DNA of 13,795 nt, from the NCBI GenBank assembly GCA_045602655.1, contig JAZSBY010000090.1:1-13795 (forward strand). Reading direction: 5' to 3'. Below the pieces are notes generated by a model. The model was not told where the DNA came from, ran no database searches, and worked only from the letters and a program-made list of their open reading frames with translations. Each line of letters starts with the position of its first letter. Within the stretch, counting starts at the first letter, position 1. The position numbers and the translations under genes were made by a program. This DNA is from Fimenecus sp045602655. Lineage in GTDB: Bacteria > Bacillota > Clostridia > Oscillospirales > Acutalibacteraceae. Of this stretch, positions 6,150 through 13,060 are shown one piece after another.

Positions 6150-7118
6150 ATGAAAAAATTCATATCAATATTTTTAACAACTTTAATAATATTTTCATTG
6201 TTTATTATGCCACTGAAAGTGCAAGGTGCAACAGCTACATCACAGGCAGGAATTGTATCACTCTCAAGCGGAAGACTTAATGTGAGAAACTCAGCATCAA
6301 CGGGAGGTACAATCGTTACAAGCCTTGCCAATGGTAGTTATATCACATTGATTTCAAAATCAGGTAATTGGTATTATGTGGAGTATGCTGATGGAAAATT
6401 TGGCTATTGCCACAAGGACTATATTAAGCTTGATTCAGGCAAAACTGCAATTGTTTCAACACAATCCACATCCCTTAATGTTCGTAGTGGTGCAGGGATG
6501 GAATATTCTGTAAAAGATTCCGTGAAAAAGGGAAAAACAGTAATTATTCTTTTTGAGTCAAATGGCTGGAGTAAAATTCTTTACAATGGAGTTAAAACAG
6601 GATATGTAAGCAGCAAATATCTGTCTGTAAACTCAAATAATTCTTATTCAAAGGTGACCTTATCCGTACCAAGCTATAAGCAGACCGATTCACGATGGGC
6701 AAATGTTTATATTGGCAATTCAGGTAAAACAATAGGCAAAATTGGATGTGCTACAACTGCAATTGCTATGATGGAATCCTACCGTACAGGCACAACAATT
6801 TATCCTGATACAATGTCCAAAAGATTAAGTTATTCCTCCACAGGCGATGTCTATTGGCCGGGGCATTTTGTTTCAGTCACAAGCAGTTCAGACTATCTTC
6901 AGAAAATCTATCAGAAATTAAAAGAGGGAAAACCCGTAATGCTTGGTGCGAAGAAGTCAAACGGCTCACAACATTGGGTGGTAATAACAGGGTATAACGG
7001 TGAAGAAACTCTTACTGCATCTGGCTTCACAATCAATGACCCAGGAACAAAATACCGCACGAATTTACTGCATTTACTCAATGAATATCCTGTTATTTAC
7101 AAATACTTTTACTATTAA
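6150..7118 (+). CDS. Secreted SH3b-SH3b-C39-like cysteine peptidase
   Basis: A 322-residue exported protein. A signal peptide (residues 1 to about 27, Lys-Lys, a hydrophobic core, then VQGA) is followed by two bacterial SH3 domains, at about 34-95 (LNVRNSAS) and 99-161 (LNVRSGAG), which usually bind cell wall. A papain-like peptidase_C39_2 domain fills 168-322. It has an oxyanion Gln in YKQTDSRW (Q178), the catalytic Cys in KIGCATTAIAM (C200), His in SQHWVVITGY (H275) and Asp in FTINDPGT (D297). The enzyme should cleave proteins or peptides, or possibly peptidoglycan cross-peptides, at the cell surface. ATG 6150 is chosen because gaggtga (6141-6147) precedes it and a signal peptide begins there. 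An in-frame upstream GTG at 6117 overlaps the promoter. It stands alone between a divergent promoter and a strong terminator. The C39_2 family is not confined to bacteriocin export, and no bacteriocin gene is present. Confidence 0.85.
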   Translation: MKKFISIFLTTLIIFSLFIMPLKVQGATATSQAGIVSLSSGRLNVRNSASTGGTIVTSLANGSYITLISKSGNWYYVEYADGKFGYCHKDYIKLDSGKTAIVSTQSTSLNVRSGAGMEYSVKDSVKKGKTVIILFESNGWSKILYNGVKTGYVSSKYLSVNSNNSYSKVTLSVPSYKQTDSRWANVYIGNSGKTIGKIGCATTAIAMMESYRTGTTIYPDTMSKRLSYSSTGDVYWPGHFVSVTSSSDYLQKIYQKLKEGKPVMLGAKKSNGSQHWVVITGYNGEETLTASGFTINDPGTKYRTNLLHLLNEYPVIYKYFYY

Positions 7119-7123
7119 AACTA

Positions 7124-7158
7124 ATGTCGTATTAGGGTGACCTGATACGGCATTTTTT
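7124..7158 (+). terminator. Intrinsic terminator after C39-like peptidase gene
   Basis: A 13-bp stem (7124-7136 with 7141-7153, two G-T wobbles) has a gtga loop and is followed by six T residues to 7158. It begins six bases after the stop codon. Confidence 0.92.
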
Positions 7159-7251
7159 GTAGTTTTTCAACATACATTTGTATATGTGTTTATCAGATTT
7201 GTTTGCAAAATCAACAATTTTTTTTATTATGTATCATTTCTTATTTGACTA

Positions 7252-7280
7252 TTGACAATGATATGTGATTGTGGTAAAAA
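7252..7280 (+). promoter_or_regulatory. Possible promoter of the dockerin subtilase gene
   Basis: A perfect TTGACA (7252-7257) and a weak TAAAAA (7275-7280) lie 17 bases apart. That would leave a leader of about 65 bases. A TATAAT at 7313-7318 lacks a good -35 but could be the real -10. The rest of the 7159-7351 gap is AT-rich, with no gene or clear structure. Confidence 0.4.
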
Positions 7281-7351
7281 TGTATGGTTAAAATATTATA
7301 CAGTGTGTTTATTATAATATTTTGTGTTGAATTATCCATGGGGTGGACTAA

Positions 7352-10300
7352 ATGAGAAAATTTCTGTCTTTGATTTTATCTTTAATTATAATGTTAAGTT
7401 CCTTTTCGCAGGGGATTGTTTCTTTTGCATTAAGTAATACATCTGCAAGTGACTTATATGATTTTGCCGAAGATTTATCAGCACTTATTCGTGATTATAG
7501 TGAAGAAGACTATTCGGATGAAAATGATATTGATGATGTTATGGCTTCTGCAGAAAGATTTTTTGATAAATCAGTCAGCTATGAAGATGTTTTGCCTTTG
7601 AGCCATTTTGAAACAAAAAGACTTATTGTAAAATCCAATAAGAAGATAGATAAGTTTGATGCTGTTGAATGTGTAAGTGGCTATAATGACTTATATATTC
7701 TTCAATACGACAGTGTGTTAAGCACCAAAATAGCCTATGAGAAATATCTCACTTTAGACTATGTTGAGTATGTTGAAGTCGATACCATTTATAGCGTGTG
7801 TGATGATAGTTTGCCCAGCGAAATTATTAACGAGAACGACATTTCAGGCTTTGATGAAGTTACGGCAGAAGCTATTGAGTGGTTACAGGATAAAATAGGG
7901 TTTTCCGATATTAAGGAAAGACTTATGGAAAGAATTGAGGACGACTATGTCCTTGTTGCCGTTATTGATAGCGGTGTAGATACAGACCACGAGCAGTTAA
8001 TTGACAGATTAGAAGAAAGCAATGTCAATTTAAGCTCTACCGGAGACAGAAATAGTTGTGAGGATGATTACGGTCACGGAACACATGTTGCGGGTATTAT
8101 TGCAAATAACACACTTGATAATGTTAAAATAAAGCCATATAAAGTTTTGAATGATGAAGGAAAAGGTTCTTTGAGCGTTATTGCAATTGCTGTTGATATG
8201 GCAGTTGCCGATGGTGCTGATGTTATAAATCTAAGTCTTTCCGGTGAAGGTGAAAGCAAGGTAATGACTGAGGCTGTTGATAATGCAGTGGCAAACGATG
8301 TCAATGTTGTTGTTGCCGCAGGAAATAGTGGTAAGGACCTTGATAAAAAATATTACTCACCTGCGTGTATTGAATCTGCAATTACTGTAAGTGCTACTGA
8401 CAGTAACGATAAATTAGCATCATTCTCAAATTATGACGGACCTATCGATATTGCGGCACCAGGAGAGAATATCAGAAGTTGTTATTTGAATAATTCCTAT
8501 GTTACAATGAGTGGTACTTCTATGGCTGCACCACAGGTTGCTGCGGGTCTTGCCATTGTCCGTACATTCATCAAAGATATTCTTGCTTCTGAAACTGAAA
8601 AGAGAATTGAGGATTATGCAATTCCTATGTTTGAAAATGAAGGAGAAAACCATTTTGGTGCAGGTGTCCTATATTTGAAATATCTACTTGATGAAAAGCC
8701 AACTACCGCAAATCCTGTTTTCAGTGTTGATAGTTGCACTTTTTCAAGTAAGTTTAATGTGGAATTAACTTGTTCTGAGCCTGAAGCAGAAATCTATTAT
8801 ATTACAGGTCGCCTCGGTGAAATAAGTATTGGTGGTATTACTGATTTTGATTGGATTTCTGCCGGAAAATATACTGAGCCTATAACGATTTCATCTGATA
8901 CAAAGATTTATGCCATGGCTTACACCAGAGGTAAGAACCCAAGTGAAATTGTTTCTGCTGAATATGACAGGGTTGTGAATGATGAGGAAGAAAACTATGA
9001 AATCAATACCCTTGGATATATTACTGATTATTATGGCGATGAAATTGATTTGTGTATTCCAAGCACAATTCAGGGCAAAATTGTGAGAGGTATTGCCTCC
9101 GCAGCATTTGAAAAGAATTCAAGAATTCGCACAGTAAAGTTGCCGGATTCTGCCACAAAAATTAACAGCATAGCGTTTGCAGGCTGTACAGCTCTTGTGT
9201 CTGTTTCAGGTAATGGCATTACAGAAATAGCTATAAATGCGTTTGAAAACAGTTCAATTGTTTACTTTGATTTTCCTAACCTTGTAACAATTGGTAATAA
9301 AGCATTTACAGGATGTTATAATTTAACAACAATCTCAATGCCAAAGGTGGAAACTATTGGTGTAAATGCCTTCAGCAAAACGCCTAAACTTATTGCATTG
9401 AATGGTGAGAGTATTATAGAAGTGGGCAATTCAGCCTTTGAGGAATCAGGAATTGAATCCGTTGATTTTCCAAAGGTAACTAGGCTTGGAAGAAATGCCT
9501 TTGCCGGTTGTGAAAACCTTGATTATGTTTCAATCCCACAACTTACTGAATTGAAAATCGGTACTTTTAACAATTGTAATTCTTTAAAAACAGTTGATAT
9601 GCCATTGCTAAAAACAATAGCATCAAACAGTTTTAGAAACACAGGTCTTGAAAAGTATTTCGGCAGATATGTTGAAACAATCGGTAACTATGCTTTTGCC
9701 GAAAGTACCTGTCTTACAGAGGTTATTTTACCTTCAACAGTATCTTCGGGTACGAATGCCTTTGCTAACTGTACTGATTTACAGATTGTTATGCTTCCGT
9801 CAATGGTTGAACTTAACAGCAACAGTTTCTACAATTGTATAAAGCTTAAAATGCTGTATTTACCTTCAGTTAAAACTGTTGGTGTATCTGCCTTCTTGCT
9901 CAGTTCAATTGAGTACTTGAAATTCGATTGTGTTGAGGAAATAAGGAGCCTGCCAAGCACCTTAAAGGGATTATTGCTTCCGGCTACAGCAAATTCAATT
10001 ACAGCAATTACACCTAACACAGATTTTAAGGTTTATGGCTACGAAAAAACCTATGCCCAGCAGTATGCTGTTGAAGAAGGAAAAGAATTCTGCGAAGTTC
10101 CGGTCGTTATTTATGAGTCAGAGGGTCAGTTTAACCTACAGGATAGTTATATAATTGTTAATGCACAGGGCTTTAATTGTCGTTATCAATGGTATAAAAA
10201 TGATAAAATCTCAAATGTGGGCGGAACCCCAATCAGCGGAGCCAATCACTACTATTACAAGCCGATCGCAGAGGACGGAGCAGTTGCATATTATTGTGTA

Positions 10301-10753
10301 ATAACAAGCAGTGATGGCACTAATTCAAATACAATCAAAACCAAACCAATTGTCAATGCACCTGAATTCAGACCTGTTGATTTAACAGAGTATAATCAGG
10401 CACTCGAAGAGGCTAATTCTATTGACAGGGAATCAGTTGACAAGGAATTACTAAAAGAACTTGACGATTTGCTTAAAACAGATGTATCAAATCTTACTTA
10501 TGATAGTCAGTATGTAGTTGATTACCTTGTTGACGATATAAGATTTGTTTTGTATGAGATTTACAATGGTGTTATGTTGGGCGATATGAATCACGACCAC
10601 AAGATTACCGCTTATGATGCCAGAATTGTTTTGAGTTGTGTTTCAGGTACTCTTGAACTGAGTCCACATAAACTTAAAAGTGCTGACTTTAATGGCGATG
10701 GCGAAGTTAGTGCCTATGATGTAAGACTGATTCTTAAAAAAGCAGTTGAATAA
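7352..10753 (+). CDS. Secreted S8 subtilase with LRR, Ig-like and type I dockerin modules
   Basis: A 1133-residue modular protease. A signal peptide (1 to about 27) is followed by a propeptide (about 30-190). A subtilisin catalytic domain (about 197-445) has D206 in AVIDSGVD, H242 in YGHGTHVAG, oxyanion N325 in AAGNSG and S390 in MSGTSMAAP. Then come a CHB_HEX_C-like beta sandwich (about 454-540, IYYITG and AMAYTRG) and about a dozen BspA-type LRR_5 repeats (about 545-890, with recurring NAFxxC and IxxVxxP). After these are an Ig-like domain (about 915-1001, C943, W947, C982) and a helical linker (1008-1072). A type I dockerin ends the protein (1076-1133), with two calcium loops, GDMNHDHKITAYD and ADFNGDGEVSAYD. 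The dockerin implies docking to a cohesin scaffold encoded elsewhere. The LRR and Ig parts probably bind a target. The ribosome binding site ggggtgg (7340-7346) supports ATG 7352. The natural substrate is unknown; fibre-associated proteins or self-maturation of the complex are guesses. Confidence 0.93.
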   Translation: MRKFLSLILSLIIMLSSFSQGIVSFALSNTSASDLYDFAEDLSALIRDYSEEDYSDENDIDDVMASAERFFDKSVSYEDVLPLSHFETKRLIVKSNKKIDKFDAVECVSGYNDLYILQYDSVLSTKIAYEKYLTLDYVEYVEVDTIYSVCDDSLPSEIINENDISGFDEVTAEAIEWLQDKIGFSDIKERLMERIEDDYVLVAVIDSGVDTDHEQLIDRLEESNVNLSSTGDRNSCEDDYGHGTHVAGIIANNTLDNVKIKPYKVLNDEGKGSLSVIAIAVDMAVADGADVINLSLSGEGESKVMTEAVDNAVANDVNVVVAAGNSGKDLDKKYYSPACIESAITVSATDSNDKLASFSNYDGPIDIAAPGENIRSCYLNNSYVTMSGTSMAAPQVAAGLAIVRTFIKDILASETEKRIEDYAIPMFENEGENHFGAGVLYLKYLLDEKPTTANPVFSVDSCTFSSKFNVELTCSEPEAEIYYITGRLGEISIGGITDFDWISAGKYTEPITISSDTKIYAMAYTRGKNPSEIVSAEYDRVVNDEEENYEINTLGYITDYYGDEIDLCIPSTIQGKIVRGIASAAFEKNSRIRTVKLPDSATKINSIAFAGCTALVSVSGNGITEIAINAFENSSIVYFDFPNLVTIGNKAFTGCYNLTTISMPKVETIGVNAFSKTPKLIALNGESIIEVGNSAFEESGIESVDFPKVTRLGRNAFAGCENLDYVSIPQLTELKIGTFNNCNSLKTVDMPLLKTIASNSFRNTGLEKYFGRYVETIGNYAFAESTCLTEVILPSTVSSGTNAFANCTDLQIVMLPSMVELNSNSFYNCIKLKMLYLPSVKTVGVSAFLLSSIEYLKFDCVEEIRSLPSTLKGLLLPATANSITAITPNTDFKVYGYEKTYAQQYAVEEGKEFCEVPVVIYESEGQFNLQDSYIIVNAQGFNCRYQWYKNDKISNVGGTPISGANHYYYKPIAEDGAVAYYCVITSSDGTNSNTIKTKPIVNAPEFRPVDLTEYNQALEEANSIDRESVDKELLKELDDLLKTDVSNLTYDSQYVVDYLVDDIRFVLYEIYNGVMLGDMNHDHKITAYDARIVLSCVSGTLELSPHKLKSADFNGDGEVSAYDVRLILKKAVE

Positions 10754-10785
10754 AAAAATAAAGCCTTGAAGGCTTTATTTTTTTT
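10752..10785. terminator. Bidirectional terminator shared by the subtilase and fliB-like genes
   Basis: The hairpin aataaagcc-ttgaa-ggctttatt (10757-10779) is flanked by seven A residues on the left and eight T residues on the right, so it has a T tract for transcripts from either strand. The subtilase stop (10751-10753) and the minus-strand stop (10784-10786) lie within or against its arms. Confidence 0.93.
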
Positions 10786-11695
10786 ATAGTTTGTTGTAGA
10801 TTTTAGTAATATTCTCGTCAGAGTATTCAATTTCAGAGGAGTACATCCGAGCGTATTCAACAATGTCTTCAAAATTAAGATTACCATATTTTTTGATGTG
10901 GTATCTGCATATTTGTGATATGAAATATACGCAGAATACAGCAAAAAGAACCATATATTCATCAACATTCTCAAGGTGTCGATAAATGAAATATAAAAGC
11001 ATTTTTTCAAAGACTTTATCAAATTTGTCAGACAAAGTTACATCTTCAAAATCAGTCTTTTTCATATCACATAAGAGATTTGTCCAAGCCTCATCGAGCC
11101 TTTCAAGGGAAAGATAAAAATCAATCCATTTGCTGAATTCTGTTGTAGAAGGCTCAATATCATTATCTCTCATTAAGATTAAAATTCTATCATTTAATGA
11201 AAGCTCTTTATTTTGCAGATTATGTAAAATTGAGTATTTATAGTCAAAGAAAACCTCTTCCTCATCCGTGAGTTTTTCTTTATTCTTATTGAATTTCAAT
11301 TCAAAACCCTCATCCTGACCTAAAATGATTCGTCCTGCCTCCTCACAACAAAGTCCTAACCCGATTTCAGTTGCGTTTTTATAAAAATTTCTAAAACGAG
11401 GGTGGTCAGTACAAATCTGACAAAGATGGTCTTCTCCTGAATTAAGAATAATGTCACAAAGATTATCTTTGTTTAAAAATACACAACGACCTTTACCATC
11501 AAGCTTAAAACAAGCGTAATCGTCATTAAAATCTATTCCATCGTTTAATCTTTTACTGAAACTTCCTTTAAAATCTTTGTATCTTTTCAAGGCTTTTTCA
11601 TCAATATCAATTTCCCAGCCAATACAACAGTTGTGACGGCATTTATCTGCTATACATTTGAAATTATCATAGTAGTTTGGAATTATAGTTCTCAT
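10784..11695 (-). CDS. fliB: FliB-like (flagellin lysine N-methylase family) Cys-rich protein
   Basis: A 303-residue protein with the N-terminal cysteine signature of the FliB family: FKCIADKCRHNCCIGWEID (12-30; C14, C19, C23, C24), then C62, C71, C80, QIC with HPR (C92, C95, H98) and a CC pair at 116-117. These cysteines suggest a metal or iron-sulphur site, as in the related YkgJ-type proteins. The C-terminal half (about 150-303) is helical. FliB in Salmonella methylates lysines of flagellin, but many non-motile Clostridia carry relatives, and no flagellar gene is present here, so the target may be another surface protein. ATG 11695 follows ggagaa at five bases. The gene is a single unit with its own promoter, convergent on the subtilase gene. 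Family assignment is fairly firm; function here is uncertain. Confidence 0.75.
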   Translation of the reverse strand: MRTIIPNYYDNFKCIADKCRHNCCIGWEIDIDEKALKRYKDFKGSFSKRLNDGIDFNDDYACFKLDGKGRCVFLNKDNLCDIILNSGEDHLCQICTDHPRFRNFYKNATEIGLGLCCEEAGRIILGQDEGFELKFNKNKEKLTDEEEVFFDYKYSILHNLQNKELSLNDRILILMRDNDIEPSTTEFSKWIDFYLSLERLDEAWTNLLCDMKKTDFEDVTLSDKFDKVFEKMLLYFIYRHLENVDEYMVLFAVFCVYFISQICRYHIKKYGNLNFEDIVEYARMYSSEIEYSDENITKIYNKL

Positions 11696-11723
11696 ATCTT
11701 TTCTCCATGTTTATTATGTAAAC

Positions 11724-11752
11724 ATTATAGAGCATATTGATTATTTATTCAA
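11724..11752 (-). promoter_or_regulatory. Promoter of the fliB-like gene
   Basis: On the minus strand, TTGAAT (11752-11747), a 17-base spacer and a perfect TATAAT (11729-11724) give a start near 11717 and a short leader of about 22 bases. It lies back to back with the MFS promoter, with only nine bases between the two -35 elements. Confidence 0.75.
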
Positions 11753-11761
11753 TGCGAAATA

Positions 11762-11789
11762 TTGACATTTTTACGGTTTTTGTTATATA
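11762..11789 (+). promoter_or_regulatory. Promoter of the MFS transporter gene
   Basis: A perfect TTGACA (11762-11767), a 16-base spacer and TATATA (11784-11789) are seen, with an extended -10 TG at 11781-11782. The start is predicted near 11796. This places the true coding start downstream, at 11845. Confidence 0.7.
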
Positions 11790-11844
11790 TTTACTTAGTC
11801 GTTTAATTTACATTAAAATCTCCATAAGATATTTGAGGTGTAGT

Positions 11845-13005
11845 ATGACATTTTTACTTGTAATAATTTACATAGTTTTTGTTTCTCTTGGTTTACCTGA
11901 TTCTCTGTTTGGTGTTGCCTGGCCTGTAATGTATATTGACTTTGGCATCGCCGAAAGTTTCGCTTCGGTTTATGGTGTTATTATGGGCGTTTGTACAGGT
12001 GGTGTAAGCTTTGTTGCAGGTAAGCTTATCAGAAAATTCGGCACAGGAAAGGTAACTTTTATATCTACAATACTTACAGTTGCGGGACTTTTCTTTATGA
12101 GCATATCACCTAATATTGTTGTACTTATGATAAGTTCTGTCATTCTTGGTTATGGTGCAGGGGTTATTGATACAGCACTTAATAATTTTGTATCCCTGCA
12201 TTATAAAGCACAGCATATGAATTGGCTTCACGCTTGTTGGGGTGCAGGAGTTACTATAAGCCCTTTGATTATGTCTGTTTTTTTGACAGGTGAAACGGGT
12301 TCTTGGCGTAATGGGTATCGTGTAATTGCTCTTTTACAGTTGTCAATTGGTATTATAATTGCTGTAACCCTTAATAAATGGAAAGTTGTAAAAGAGGATT
12401 TTTCTCACGAGGAATCAACCAAACCACAAAAAAGTCTTTTTGAAATATTGAAAATTAAAGGTGTTGTAACGGGAATTCTTTCACAAGGTCTTTATTGTAG
12501 TATGGAATTCTTAATAGGCACTTGGGGAGCATCGTATCTTGTAAATGTGCATTCCTTAATGCCTGATAAAGCCGCAAAGTGGATTTCATTGTATTTTGGC
12601 GGAATAATGGTTGGACGAATTATCTCAGGCTTTATTTCTATGAAGGCAACGGACAATATGATGATTCGTGGCGGTATCGTTGTTTCTTGTATGGGTATGA
12701 TTCTGTTATCCCTACCGTTAGGGGAGATTTCATTTTTTGGTTTGCTTCTTATTGGTGTTGGTTTCGGTCCAATATTTCCAAGCATTCTCCATAGCGTTCC
12801 TGACAGATTTGGTAAAGAATACTCTGCTGATATAACAGGCTTCCACATGGGTGGTGCGTATGGAATTGGTTTTGGAGTTCAACTTATTTTTGGCTTCGTA
12901 GCTACTGCTACAACATTTAAAATCACAACATTTGTTTTGTTAGCACTTGTTGTGGCACTTTTTATAGCAAACGAAGCAACAATTTCCATTGTTAGAAAAA
13001 AATAA
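11845..13005 (+). CDS. MFS transporter (FucP/sugar-permease-like)
   Basis: A 386-residue major facilitator with about 12 membrane segments in two halves, separated by a basic and acidic cytoplasmic loop (about 180-205). Family signatures include GKLIRKFGTGKV (59-70, the loop 2-3 motif), the helix-4 stretch YGAGVIDTALNN (103-114), and MNWLHACWGAG (125-135), which is typical of the fucose-permease-like branch. Transport is driven by ion gradients; the substrate is unknown. ATG 11845 is supported by gaggtg (11835-11840). An upstream in-frame ATT/ATG region overlaps the promoter and is not translated. A choloylglycine hydrolase gene follows after 44 bases in the same direction, so bile acid, a released amino acid, or an acyl-amide product is a possible cargo, but this is inference from context only. 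The fliB-like gene is divergent. Confidence 0.85.
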   Translation: MTFLLVIIYIVFVSLGLPDSLFGVAWPVMYIDFGIAESFASVYGVIMGVCTGGVSFVAGKLIRKFGTGKVTFISTILTVAGLFFMSISPNIVVLMISSVILGYGAGVIDTALNNFVSLHYKAQHMNWLHACWGAGVTISPLIMSVFLTGETGSWRNGYRVIALLQLSIGIIIAVTLNKWKVVKEDFSHEESTKPQKSLFEILKIKGVVTGILSQGLYCSMEFLIGTWGASYLVNVHSLMPDKAAKWISLYFGGIMVGRIISGFISMKATDNMMIRGGIVVSCMGMILLSLPLGEISFFGLLLIGVGFGPIFPSILHSVPDRFGKEYSADITGFHMGGAYGIGFGVQLIFGFVATATTFKITTFVLLALVVALFIANEATISIVRKK

Positions 13006-13013
13006 TGTTTTAA

Positions 13014-13060
13014 GAAGTACATATAATAATCAAAAAGGATGTGATTATTATGTGTACTTC
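13014..13060 (+). promoter_or_regulatory. 18-bp hairpin enclosing the hydrolase start site
   Basis: The left arm (13014-13031) pairs with the right arm (13043-13060) over 18 bases without interruption, with one G-U wobble (13022-13052). The 11-base loop aaaaaggatgt (13032-13042) holds the Shine-Dalgarno sequence, and the ATG (13050-13052) lies in the right arm. There is no following T tract, so it is not an ordinary terminator. A role in translational control or RNA stability is inferred from position. Confidence 0.75.

Noticed and set aside
6150..7118. Idea that the SH3b/C39-like protein is a phage endolysin or bacteriocin exporter
   Set aside because: It has a normal signal peptide and no phage, holin, ABC transporter or bacteriocin gene nearby.
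7165..7200. Imperfect palindrome around catacatttgtatatg as an operator
   Set aside because: The arms match poorly, and AT-rich intergenic DNA produces such symmetry by chance.
11737..11844. Upstream start for the MFS gene
   Set aside because: It lies upstream of and across a good TTGACA/TATATA promoter. ATG 11845 has its own gaggtg site and gives the usual N-terminus.
12492..12848. Minus- and plus-strand frames inside the MFS gene
   Set aside because: They are out-of-frame shadows of a clear transporter with conserved motifs.
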